Assembly: GCF_900156315.1 (NCBI RefSeq)
Contig: NZ_FTNI01000008.1
Coordinates: forward strand, 186,001-250,000
DNA from: Microbispora rosea
GTDB taxonomy: Bacteria; Actinomycetota; Actinomycetes; Streptosporangiales; Streptosporangiaceae
Length of the DNA stretch: 64,000 bases
Direction of reading: 5' to 3'
Shown here: one piece after another, positions 35,147 through 41,898 of the stretch
Layout of the letters: each line of letters opens with the position of its first letter
Numbering within the stretch: the first letter of the stretch is position 1
Notes under the pieces: model-generated
Databases searched by the model: none
What the model saw: only the letters and a program-made list of their open reading frames with translations
Told to the model about the DNA's origin: nothing
Made by a program: the position numbers and the translations under genes

Positions 35147-35542
35147 GTGACCATGACGATCACAGAGGTCGCACAAGCGGCACGGCGGACGGAGACCGGA
35201 GTGAGTGACGTGATCGTCCACGATCGCGGGCAACTCGACCCACACGACGGCATGACGGTACGCGAGGTTGACCGCGTGCTGATCCGCGCCGGAGAGCTGG
35301 ACATCGAGATCACGCGGGACGAGATCGACGGCCCGTGGTTGTGGGAGATCCTCGACCACCCCACGGAGCACGGCGAGATCACCGGCCCCGGTGACGTCCT
35401 CCGGCTCGTCCACCGGGCGCTCCGGAGTCAGGGGCTCCCCCTCCCGTCCGGCACCCGTCACCCTTCCCGGGCGCTCGCGCGAGCCCTGGGAGACCCCACC
35501 TCCGCACAGTTCAACAGCCTTCCGTACATCTACGGACGATGA
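35147..35542 (+). CDS. Hypothetical protein of the protease module
   Basis: 131 residues, acidic and helical (VREVDRVLIRAGELDIEITR, ILDHPTEHGEITGPGDVLRL), with a Pro/Ser-rich end. No family recognised. GTG at 35147 lies 7 nt after GAGAGG; ATG at 35153 is an alternative. First gene of the three-gene block behind operator 3; its stop overlaps ATGA. Confidence 0.6.
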   Translation: MTMTITEVAQAARRTETGVSDVIVHDRGQLDPHDGMTVREVDRVLIRAGELDIEITRDEIDGPWLWEILDHPTEHGEITGPGDVLRLVHRALRSQGLPLPSGTRHPSRALARALGDPTSAQFNSLPYIYGR

Positions 35543-35556
35543 GAGGACGACACACC

Positions 35557-35952
35557 ATGATCGGTTACACGAAGGCAGACCCGAAGGTCCCTTACGCCAC
35601 GGAGCCCGGGATGATCCCGTGCCGGGAGGTAGAACGGCGGCTCAACCTCACAGCGGGCTCTCTGTGGGCGCAGCGCGAGCGGTACGGCGTCACCGTGACC
35701 ACGGACTGGTCAGGCCAGCACGTGGTCACGGTCCAGGACGCGGCGCGCGTGGTCCGCGAGGTGGAAGCGCACTGGCAGCGCGAGCGGGCTCGCAAGCGGG
35801 CCGGGGACATGGCGAAGGCGGCGCGAGACGCACAGGCGGAGCGGGCGGAGAACGAGCGCAGCGAGCGGATCTATCGCTCGTGGACCGATCGCGGTTACAC
35901 GCCGGACGCGGCTCTCGTGAAGACCAACGGATGGGAGACGAAGGACAGATGA
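35557..35952 (+). CDS. Putative DNA-binding/coiled-coil protein
   Basis: 131 residues. MIPCREVERRLNLTAGSLWA looks like a helix-turn-helix of the kind that reads a site and precedes a tail; residues about 65-110 (ARVVREVEAHWQRERARKRA, DAQAERAENERSERI) form a charged coiled coil. A small terminase-subunit-like plan (HTH plus coiled coil) is possible but unproven. ATG at 35557 follows GAGAGG at 9 nt; an ATG at 35539 overlaps the previous stop. Coupled to the protease gene by ATGA. Confidence 0.6.
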   Translation: MIGYTKADPKVPYATEPGMIPCREVERRLNLTAGSLWAQRERYGVTVTTDWSGQHVVTVQDAARVVREVEAHWQRERARKRAGDMAKAARDAQAERAENERSERIYRSWTDRGYTPDAALVKTNGWETKDR

Positions 35953-36623
35953 CCCAGATCACGAGACACGCGGCGGACGTGGTCCTGTCCGCGATGACGC
36001 TTCCCCCTCCGGCCGTCTCTGCGGACCGGCGCGGGCTCACGTTCGCGCGTCTGTCGGCTCCCGGCACGTCCGGGGACCCGCTTCGGTTCGTCGCGTCGGC
36101 GGAGGGGACCAACCGCTACGGATTCAGCCTCCGGCGCTCCGGGTGGCGGCTGGACAACTTCCGGCGTAACCCGGTCGTGCTGTGGATGCACGACGATCAT
36201 CGACCCCCGATCGGCCGGGCCGACGTGAGCATGGAGGCGGAGGGGCTCATCGCGCGGATCACGTTCGATCCAGCCGACCCCTTCGCGGCGGACGTGGAGC
36301 GGAAGTATCGCGGAGGCTTCCTCAACGCCCTGTCGGTCGGCTTCGACTTCGTCACGGCGGACGGCTCGCCGGTCGGCGATTGGCGGGGTCTCAACCCTGA
36401 GCAGATCAACAAGACGGCGTTCTACGACCTCGCGGAGATCAGTGCCGTACCGGTGCCAGCGGACCCCCGGGCCGTCCGTGCGGAGCACGCCTTCGCGTTC
36501 ACGGCTCCGGTCCTGTCGGCTCCGACCGGCCGCGAGATCCGGGAGGTCTCCCGCGTTCGGGCGCGGTGGGAGACCTGCCCGAAGTGCTCACGGCAGGCCA
36601 CATGTTGGGAGCACGCGCGATAG
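35949..36623 (+). CDS. HK97-type prohead protease with cysteine-rich C-terminal tail
   Basis: Maturation protease of HK97-fold phage procapsids. 224 residues; NFRRNPVVLWMHDDHRPPIG holds the catalytic His (81 or 84), GGFLNALSVGFDF the nucleophile Ser129, and DLAEISAVPVPADP the acidic residue and the family's closing strand. The end CPKCSRQATCWEH (210-222) has C-x2-C-x5-C-x2-H spacing like a zinc knuckle, which I do not know from typical prohead proteases. In tailed phages this gene sits between portal and major capsid genes; here neither is present. It is the only recognisable virion-assembly gene of the element. Confidence 0.88.
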   Translation: MTQITRHAADVVLSAMTLPPPAVSADRRGLTFARLSAPGTSGDPLRFVASAEGTNRYGFSLRRSGWRLDNFRRNPVVLWMHDDHRPPIGRADVSMEAEGLIARITFDPADPFAADVERKYRGGFLNALSVGFDFVTADGSPVGDWRGLNPEQINKTAFYDLAEISAVPVPADPRAVRAEHAFAFTAPVLSAPTGREIREVSRVRARWETCPKCSRQATCWEHAR

Positions 36624-36720
36624 GTCTTCTGGTCGCGATGCCGTCCGGCGTCGCCGTACCGTGGACGCGGGTTATCCCGCTCATGATCCCCGGGGAATCT
36701 TGCAAGAGCCCCGACGATCG

Positions 36721-36752
36721 CGAAGCCCCCGGAGAGGGTCCCGGGGGCTTCG
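36721..36752 (+). terminator. Terminator after the prohead protease
   Basis: Twelve pairs around an 8-nt loop, 98 nt after the protease stop, and closest in design to the integrase terminator (both have a CCCCCGG core). Confidence 0.7.
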
Positions 36753-36946
36753 TCGTGTCCGGCCGTCTTCCGGTCGCGATGTGCTCCGGCGTCGCCGTAC
36801 CGTGACAGCGTCCTCTCGTGGGGGTGAGGTGAGACCCCCGGTCGGTCCGTCACTCCCGTGTCCCGGCCGGGGGTCTCGTCACGTCCGGCGTAGCCTCAGA
36901 CCACTTCCAGAAGTGCCGACCGCGTCCGATGGCGCGAGAGGCGGCA

Positions 36947-36983
36947 CGAGAGCCCTCCGGTAGTCGTCCCCGGAGGGCTCTCG
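36947..36983. terminator. Strong hairpin between the protease module and the GntR-like gene
   Basis: Fourteen perfect pairs (CGAGAGCCCTCCGG and complement) with a 9-nt loop. It faces the 3' end of the reverse-strand regulator at 37191, so it may stop traffic from both sides. Confidence 0.65.
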
Positions 36984-37176
36984 CATGTCTGCTTCCGATC
37001 GGTTGCGATCTCCCGGAAGGAAGGGGGTCGTCCGCGCCGATGTAATCGAGGATCTCCGGCCGGTCGGATAGATGACATCCGGCAGGGGGTCTAAGCCGTC
37101 TCAGTGGCTCTGAGAGCTCCGGAGCCTTCCGGAGGGAGGGGGAGTCACCCGAACGGCCGTCAGCGTGGCCTACAGA

Positions 37177-37195
37177 GCGCGCTAGGCGCGCTAGG
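37177..37195 (-). promoter_or_regulatory. Left copy of the CCTAGCGC tandem motif
   Basis: Read on the minus strand this is CCTAGCGCGCCTAGCGCGC. It overlaps the stop codon of the GntR-like gene and matches, inverted, the copy at 37494-37512 in 18 of 19 positions. Confidence 0.55.
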
Positions 37196-37448
37196 GAGCC
37201 TCTTCCGGCTCCCAGTCCTCCGGATCGGCGACCTTCGAGCCGACTCCCGGCTCTGTCCGGATCAAGCCGTCCTCTCGAAGCTGGCGCATGACTTTCATGC
37301 CGGTCGCGCTCGCGATCCCGAATTCAGCCGTCAGAGCCACGAGCGACGGAACGCGCTCTCCGACCTTGAGCTCTCCGGAGCGGATCCGGCGACTCATCTC
37401 CGCGTGGACCTTCCGCCACGCCGGAGGGTCAGTTTCGATCTTTGCCAC
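37191..37448 (-). CDS. Short GntR-type winged-helix regulator
   Basis: 85 residues consisting only of a GntR DNA-binding domain: PAWRKVHAEMSRRIRSGELK, VPSLVALTAEFGIASATGMK, VMRQLREDGLIRTEPGVGSK. There is no effector domain, which is typical of mobile-element regulators. It is the only transcription-factor-like gene clearly oriented against the rest of the element, and divergent from the 37532 operon, so it is the best candidate for a lysogeny-type or copy-control repressor. Both ends of the gene carry the same 19-nt motif in inverted orientation. Confidence 0.85.
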   Translation of the reverse strand: MAKIETDPPAWRKVHAEMSRRIRSGELKVGERVPSLVALTAEFGIASATGMKVMRQLREDGLIRTEPGVGSKVADPEDWEPEEAP

Positions 37449-37493
37449 GGTGTCACGCTAAGGACTACAGCTCAGGCAGGCGATAGCGACGCA

Positions 37494-37512
37494 CCTAGCG
37501 CACCTAGCGCGC
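37494..37512 (+). promoter_or_regulatory. Right copy of the CCTAGCGC tandem motif, in the divergent promoter
   Basis: CCTAGCGCACCTAGCGCGC, two tandem CCTAGCGC units, in the 83-nt gap between the GntR-like gene and the 37532 gene. It is embedded in a wider inverted repeat GATAGCG (37482-37488) ... CGCTATC (37510-37516). A candidate autoregulatory operator. Confidence 0.55.
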
Positions 37513-37531
37513 TATCCCTACCCTTGACCCC

Positions 37532-37777
37532 ATGGCAACCACTGACGAGGTACCCCACGAGGGACGGCACGCGGTCACCGCCATGCCGGAGAGCACTGAG
37601 CAAGCCCCGGACATCCCAGAGTTCGACGTCCGGCGTGACCCTGACGGCCGGTGGCACGGGAAGCACAAGCCGACCGGTAACGAGATCATCGCGCGATCGT
37701 GGATCGAACTCGAAGCCATGGCGTGCGGCGTGCGGGTGATCGCCTCATATCGCCGGGCGTGGAGCCACGGCCAGTGA
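37532..37777 (+). CDS. Small protein of unknown function, first of a three-gene unit
   Basis: 81 residues; the second half (EFDVRRDPDGRWHGKHKPTG, NEIIARSWIELEAMACGVRV) is compact and may be a small beta-alpha fold. No ribosome site precedes ATG 37532, and TACCCT about 8 nt upstream could be a -10 for a leaderless message. GTGA overlap with the next gene. Confidence 0.6.
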   Translation: MATTDEVPHEGRHAVTAMPESTEQAPDIPEFDVRRDPDGRWHGKHKPTGNEIIARSWIELEAMACGVRVIASYRRAWSHGQ

Positions 37778-37941
37778 GCGCGCCGGAGGTCCCGCGACGG
37801 CCGGTGATCCTGATCAACACATGCGGCTCGTGCGGCGCGATGTTCTCGTGCCCGTTCCCCTGTCCCCGGTGCCGGAGCCCCCACGTGCGTGATCCGCGAT
37901 GGATCCGCTTGAGGCGGAAGGCCGAAGAGCGTGGCGCTTGA
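37774..37941 (+). CDS. Zinc-ribbon-like small protein
   Basis: 55 residues with CGSCGAMFSCPFPCPRCRSP, i.e. C-x2-C ... C-x3-C-x2-C, a likely zinc ribbon, followed by a basic tail (RWIRLRRKAEERG). GTG at 37774 overlaps the previous stop. Nucleic-acid binding is likely, the role unknown. Confidence 0.6.
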   Translation: MSAPEVPRRPVILINTCGSCGAMFSCPFPCPRCRSPHVRDPRWIRLRRKAEERGA

Positions 37942-38158
37942 GTGGAGGCCGTACAACTCCCACGGGACGCGCTCGAAGGTTCGGGAGATCGTCACACGCG
38001 GCGCGGTCGAATATGAGCTCTGTCTCGAAGGTGGGTCGTACGTGATTCGCCGGACGGATCGACACCGGAGCGCGGTCAAGGTCCACGAGACGGCGCGCGG
38101 GCTCTATCGGCACACGATGGACGTGTGGGCTCTGATCGTCAGCGGCGCGGAAGCATGA
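37931..38158 (+). CDS. Small protein of unknown function
   Basis: 75 residues (MALEWRPYNSHGTRSKVREI, YELCLEGGSYVIRRTDRH, ARGLYRHTMDVWALIVSGAE), predicted beta then helix. GTG at 37931 overlaps the zinc-ribbon gene by 11 nt, so it is probably translated from the same message. Confidence 0.6.
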   Translation: MALEWRPYNSHGTRSKVREIVTRGAVEYELCLEGGSYVIRRTDRHRSAVKVHETARGLYRHTMDVWALIVSGAEA

Positions 38159-38433
38159 TCGAAGTTCTACAGGAAGCCCTGAGCGAGTGATCTTGACCGG
38201 CACCCTGCTCCGGTAAGGGTCCTCTCGGCGGGTCCGGGGGCCGTCTTCGTCACGTTGAGTGACAACGGACCGTGAGCCTTGCCTGAGTCTTGAGAGTCAA
38301 TTGGATCTTGCCTACGCGCGCGCGTGCGCGCCTGCGTGCATGGCGTATTCCGCACGGCGTGAGCCTTGAGCCTTGAGCCTTGCACTCTGCGTCACATACG
38401 CGCGGTCACGAGCGCGGGCGGGCGCCGGACATG
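38159..38433. other. Repeat-bearing non-coding stretch near the right end
   Basis: No gene. It contains GAGCCTT three times in a row (38361-38381) plus related words at 38272-38295, and a 19-nt alternating purine-pyrimidine run TACGCGCGCGCGTGCGCGC (38313-38331) that could adopt Z-DNA. These features fit a protein-binding or packaging region better than a gene. Confidence 0.5.
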
Positions 38434-38469
38434 CGAGTGCCCCCGCCGATCTTCAGACGGGGGCACTCG
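38434..38469 (-). terminator. Terminator of the lone reverse gene
   Basis: CGAGTGCCCCCG pairs with CGGGGGCACTCG across 12 nt, starting 6 nt past the stop of the reverse-strand gene at 38476. Confidence 0.75.
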
Positions 38470-38475
38470 TGGCGG

Positions 38476-38694
38476 TCAGTCTCCGGGCCGGACGCCGTGC
38501 TCCTCAAGCAACTTGAGGACGCCTTCCCGGTCGCTGCTCACGGCACTGATCTTGTGGTGCATGACCGCGATCACTTGCGAGACGGCCTTGAGTTCACCAC
38601 GGTCGAGATGTTCGAGGGCTTGGCGCGCGTGTTCGCTGATCTTCCTGGCGTCGTCAGACAGTTCGCCAAGACGCGCTCTGAGCTCTTGTTCCAT
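38476..38694 (-). CDS. Lone helical protein gene beside attR (accessory/moron-like)
   Basis: 72 residues, almost all predicted helix (MEQELRARLGELSDDARKIS, EHARQALEHLDRGELKAVSQ). No family recognised. It has its own terminator and is the gene nearest the right junction, transcribed inward, the position where phages and satellites keep accessory cargo. ATG at 38694 is chosen over an upstream TTG. The complementary frame is longer but lacks a ribosome site and its terminator would be on the wrong side. Confidence 0.65.
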   Translation of the reverse strand: MEQELRARLGELSDDARKISEHARQALEHLDRGELKAVSQVIAVMHHKISAVSSDREGVLKLLEEHGVRPGD

Positions 38695-38801
38695 GGGCAA
38701 CCAACCCTGTTCGCGGGGAGACGATTGCTCGCCAAGCTACCCTCTCCGTCCGACACAAGTTCGTGCCTCTACGGCGTCCTCCGGCCGGGTTTCGAGGACA
38801 T

Positions 38802-38850
38802 CCGCTAAAAATCTGTCCTGCTGGTCTCCTGGACACTCGCGGATCTCTCT
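38802..38850 (+). mobile_element. attR junction (element right end / rest of comM)
   Basis: Element sequence CTGCTGGTCT leads into the shared core CCT (38828-38830), followed by host GGACACTCGCGG. Joining the outer halves gives the pre-insertion comM reading frame ...RVLRVA-WTLADL; joining the inner halves gives attP with GTCT-CCT-AGAC at its centre and, further out, a 9-bp inverted pair CCGCTAAAA (38802) / TTTTAGCGG (29115). Confidence 0.85.
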
Positions 38851-38916
38851 TTCAAGGATCGTCCGGATCAGGCCGAGACGTCGGCCGCCCTCGCACTGTG
38901 GCTCGGAGTGGACTGA
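38830..38916 (+). pseudogene. comM: Detached 3' end of comM (28 codons plus stop)
   Basis: Codons read WTLADLSFKDRPDQAETSAA then LALWLGVD and stop at 38914-38916. WTLADL directly continues RVLRVA, the normal end region of YifB/ComM proteins, in the same frame as the main part. The stop overlaps the dprA start (TGATG), showing that comM and dprA were coupled before insertion. Confidence 0.88.
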
Positions 38917-40220
38917 TGGAAACGACTGAGTTCTCCACCGGCGGCGACGCGCCGGCCCGCGATGCCATCTCGCAGGCAGCGGGCACCTCGACCCCCATCG
39001 GGGACGCCGAGGGCGCGAACGGGGAGGTCGGCGGCGCGACCGGTGACGCGACCGGTCCGGGAAGGGCGGACCGGCTGGCCCGGGTGGCGATCATGCGGAT
39101 GGCCGAGGCGGGCGACGCGGTGATGAGCCGGCTGATCGCCCGCTTTGGTCCGGTCGGCGCGATGGAGCAGGCGAGGCGCGGCGTGCTCGACCCTGACTTC
39201 GCCCGTGACGAGAAGGAGCGCGCCGAGGCTTCCAGGCGCCACCTGGATCTCGGCCGGCATGCGGCGGCCTGGGCGGCCCGATACACGGACCCTGCGTGCG
39301 ACCTGGAGCAAGGCATGCGGCGAGGAGCCCGGCTCGTCGTCCCGGGCGACGTCGAATGGCCCACGCAGCTCGACGACCTCGGGCAGGCACGGCCGTTCGG
39401 ACTGTGGGTGGACGGACAGGCGAACCTGCGCTTCTCCTGTCTGCGCTCGGTCTCCGTCGTCGGGGCCAGGGCCGCGACCGCGTACGGCACGACGGTGGCG
39501 GCCGAGTTCGCCATGAGTCTCGGCGGAAGAGGGTGGACGGTGATCAGCGGTGGCGCCTACGGGATCGACGGCGCCGCCCACCGGGGCGCGCTGGCGTCCG
39601 GAACGCCGACGGTCGTCGTGCTCGCCTGCGGGACGGACGTGTGTTACCCAAGCGCGCACGAGGACCTGTTCGGCGCCGTGCGCCGGCAGGGCGTGGTGAT
39701 CAGCGAGTGGCCGCCGGGGGCGCACCCCACCCGGCTGCGGTTCCTCATCCGCAACCGGGTGATCGCCGCTCTGTCCCGGGGGACCGTCGTCGTGCAGGCG
39801 GCCGCGCGCAGCGGTGCGCTCAACACGGCGACGCATGCCTGGGGCCTGAACCGGCAGCTGATGGCCGTGCCCGGTCCGATCACCACGGAGGTCTCCGCGG
39901 GCTGCCACGTCCTGATCCGCCAGGGCAAGGCCGTCTGCGTCACCTCGGCTGAGGAGATCGTCGAGTTGGTCGGCTCCATCGGTGACGATCTCGCACCGGA
40001 GCAACGCGGGCCCGTCCGGCCTCGCGACGGGCTGAACGACGAGACCAGACGTGTGCTCGAAGCGATCCCCGCACGCGGCGCCACCGGCCCCGCCGTCATC
40101 GCCGTCGCCGCCGGGGTGGACATCGGGACGGCGCTCGCCTGCCTCGGCGCTCTGGCCGCCGCGGGATTCGTCGAGAACGTGGACCGAGGGTGGCGGCTGC
40201 GGCCTGCCGCGCGCGAATGA
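38916..40220 (+). CDS. dprA: DNA processing protein DprA
   Basis: Loads RecA on incoming single-stranded DNA during transformation. 434 residues: an N-terminal extension and SAM-like region, then the Rossmann-like core (SVSVVGARAATAYG, VISGGAYGIDGAAHRGALAS, PYPSAHEDLF-like text, VISEWPPGAHP, RNRVIAALSRGTVVVQAAAR) and a C-terminal winged helix. ATG at 38916 overlaps the comM stop. The element now separates it from the yraN-comM promoter, so any expression must come from the element's right end or a local promoter. Confidence 0.95.
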   Translation: METTEFSTGGDAPARDAISQAAGTSTPIGDAEGANGEVGGATGDATGPGRADRLARVAIMRMAEAGDAVMSRLIARFGPVGAMEQARRGVLDPDFARDEKERAEASRRHLDLGRHAAAWAARYTDPACDLEQGMRRGARLVVPGDVEWPTQLDDLGQARPFGLWVDGQANLRFSCLRSVSVVGARAATAYGTTVAAEFAMSLGGRGWTVISGGAYGIDGAAHRGALASGTPTVVVLACGTDVCYPSAHEDLFGAVRRQGVVISEWPPGAHPTRLRFLIRNRVIAALSRGTVVVQAAARSGALNTATHAWGLNRQLMAVPGPITTEVSAGCHVLIRQGKAVCVTSAEEIVELVGSIGDDLAPEQRGPVRPRDGLNDETRRVLEAIPARGATGPAVIAVAAGVDIGTALACLGALAAAGFVENVDRGWRLRPAARE

Positions 40221-40473
40221 ACGGCAGCATGCGTCGTCACGGCCCATCCGGCGGGGCCCTCGCGTGGCGTGTCGCCGGCCTGCTCGCACGACTGCGAACA
40301 AGGCTCTCGTCGTCCACAACCGGGGTCCACAGCCGGGGCTGGGGGGAGGTCGGCCGCGAGCCGACTGCGACCGGCATGGATACTTTCCCCGGTTCCCGGA
40401 AGACGGCTCTGCCGTTGCGGAGCACGCGGCCGGGCATCGGGCGCCGCAGGGCATCGGCAGTGAGGAGCCGGCA

Positions 40474-41898
40474 GTGACCGCGAAACTGATCAGGGAGTTG
40501 GGCGCGGGCGTCGGAATCGCCCTGCCCGAGGTCCGGGTCGTCGGCGAGGACCCCGTCCTGCCGTCCGTCTTCCCCCTCGGCACGATGGCCGCGGCCGCGG
40601 CCGGCGCCTTGACCGCCGCCGTCGCGGCGTACGCCGGCCGCATCGGGAGGAGCGACGAGGAAGGGTCCGGCGGCCGGCAACCGGTTCGCGGGGCGTACGG
40701 CGATCCGGACGTGACGATCGATGTCCGGCACGCCGCCGTGGCCTTCCAGAGCGAGAGGCATTTCCGCACCGACGGGAAGGCCATGGACGTCTGGGCCGAG
40801 TTGTCGGGGGACTACCGCACCTCGGACGGCTGGATCCGGCTCCACTGCAACTTCGACCATCACCGTGATGCCGCCGTGCGCGCGCTCGGGCTGCCGCCCG
40901 GCTCGGGCAAGGAGGACGTCGGCAGGGCGTGCGCCGGCCGTACGGCGGTGGAGATCGAGGACGCGGTGATCCGCGAGGGGGGGTGCGCGGCGGCGATGCG
41001 GAGCAGGGCCGAATGGCTCGCGCACCCCCAGGCGCGGGCGCTGGCCGGCCTTCCGCTCGTCGGCGTCTCCCGGCTGTCCGGTAGGGGCGGCGTGCTCGGC
41101 GACCTCGGGACTGGGCTTCCGGCCGGGATCGAGAGGCCTCTCGGTGGTGTGCGGGTGCTCGACCTGACCCGCGTGATCGCCGGGCCGGTGGCCGCGCGGG
41201 CACTCGCGGCGTACGGCGCGGACGTGCTGCGTGTGGGCGCCGCGCATCTGCCCGAGGTGCCGGGGCTCGTGGTGGAGACCGCGTTCGGCAAGCGGTCGTG
41301 CCGCATCGACCTGCGTTCGGAGGCGGACAGGCTAAGGGAGCTGGTCCGTCAGGCCGACGTGGTCGTCCAGGCTTACCGGCCCGGGGCCCTGCGGGCCAAG
41401 GGCTTCGGGCCGGACGACCTCGCCGCCCTGCGGCCCGGCATCGTCTGCGTCGACATCTCCGCCTATGGCGCGCGCGGGCCGTGGGCCTCGAGGAGGGGAT
41501 TCGACAGCCTCGTCCAGATGGCGTGCGGGATCGCGCACGAGAACGGCGACGGGCTGCGGCCGAGCCCGCTGCCCGCACAGGCCCTGGATCACGGCACCGG
41601 CTACCTGGCCGCATTAGGCGCGGTCGCGGCGCTGCTGCGGCGGGTGGCCGAGGGCGGCTCCTGGCACGTCGAGGTGTCGTTGGCGAGGACCGCCGCCTGG
41701 CTCGACGACCTCGGCAGGATCGATGGGGCGGGGGTGCCGCAGCCCCGGGTGGAGGATCTGCTGGCGACGATGGACAGTCCCTTCGGCACGCTCACCTATG
41801 TCACGCCGCCCGGCGCCATCGACGGGACGCGTCCGCGCTGGACGAGCCCGCCTCCCCGCCAGGGGGAGCACCCCGCGGCGTGGGCTCCGTCCTCCTGA
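40474..41898 (+). CDS. CaiB/BaiF family (class III) CoA-transferase
   Basis: 474 residues. The second half has the family-III text (PLGGVRVLDLTRVIAGPVAA, RALAAYGADVLRVGA, DLRSEADRLRELVRQADVVV, YRPGALRAKGFGPDDLAALR, GRPGIVCVDISAYG-like, DSLVQMACGIAHENG). The first half resembles a second, degenerate CoA-transferase repeat, giving the two-lobed form seen in actinomycetes. Substrate unknown. GTG at 40474 follows GAGGAG at 6 nt. The 250 nt after dprA show no other gene. Confidence 0.85.
   Translation: MTAKLIRELGAGVGIALPEVRVVGEDPVLPSVFPLGTMAAAAAGALTAAVAAYAGRIGRSDEEGSGGRQPVRGAYGDPDVTIDVRHAAVAFQSERHFRTDGKAMDVWAELSGDYRTSDGWIRLHCNFDHHRDAAVRALGLPPGSGKEDVGRACAGRTAVEIEDAVIREGGCAAAMRSRAEWLAHPQARALAGLPLVGVSRLSGRGGVLGDLGTGLPAGIERPLGGVRVLDLTRVIAGPVAARALAAYGADVLRVGAAHLPEVPGLVVETAFGKRSCRIDLRSEADRLRELVRQADVVVQAYRPGALRAKGFGPDDLAALRPGIVCVDISAYGARGPWASRRGFDSLVQMACGIAHENGDGLRPSPLPAQALDHGTGYLAALGAVAALLRRVAEGGSWHVEVSLARTAAWLDDLGRIDGAGVPQPRVEDLLATMDSPFGTLTYVTPPGAIDGTRPRWTSPPPRQGEHPAAWAPSS

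Larger units (their letters stand above)
36624..37190. other. Non-coding stretch with three hairpins and a 40-nt direct repeat
   Basis: No gene with coding character. Hairpins: CGAAGCCCCCGG/CCGGGGGCTTCG (36721-36752), GAGACCCCCGG/CCGGGGGTCTC (36831-36877) and CGAGAGCCCTCCGG/CCGGAGGGCTCTCG (36947-36983). The first is followed by TCGTCGTG, none by a T-run. A -10-like TAGCCT near 36890 before the third hairpin would allow a short RNA of about 80 nt. Two 40-nt near-identical segments (36624-36663 and 36765-36804) bracket the first hairpin. Confidence 0.6.
29107..38830 (+). mobile_element. 9.7-kb integrated element in comM, phage-satellite-like
   Basis: Bounded by attL (29104-29106) and attR (38828-38830). 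Contents in order: serine integrase, terminator, operator pair, YozE-like protein, RepA-like ATPase, iteron-like origin, PD-(D/E)XK-like protein, small genes, a further operator, two unknown genes, HK97-type prohead protease, a stretch with several hairpins, GntR-like regulator, three small genes, and a lone reverse gene beside attR. No terminase, portal, major capsid, tail, lysis or FtsK/Tra gene is seen, so it is neither a complete prophage nor a pSAM2-like AICE. Its base composition is visibly less GC-biased than the flanks. Best reading: a phage satellite; second: a prophage remnant. Confidence 0.8.

Noticed and set aside
38380..38808. Plus-strand frame opposite the lone gene beside attR
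   Set aside because: No ribosome site, crosses the terminator, and the minus-strand gene has the better helix-forming product and a terminator in the right place.
29107..38830. Element as an actinomycete conjugative element (AICE, pSAM2 type)
   Set aside because: No FtsK/SpoIIIE-like Tra gene, no Spd genes, and a serine rather than tyrosine integrase next to rep; a virion protease is present instead.
29107..38830. Element as a complete prophage
   Set aside because: Only 9.7 kb; no terminase large subunit, portal, capsid, tail or lysis genes found in any frame.
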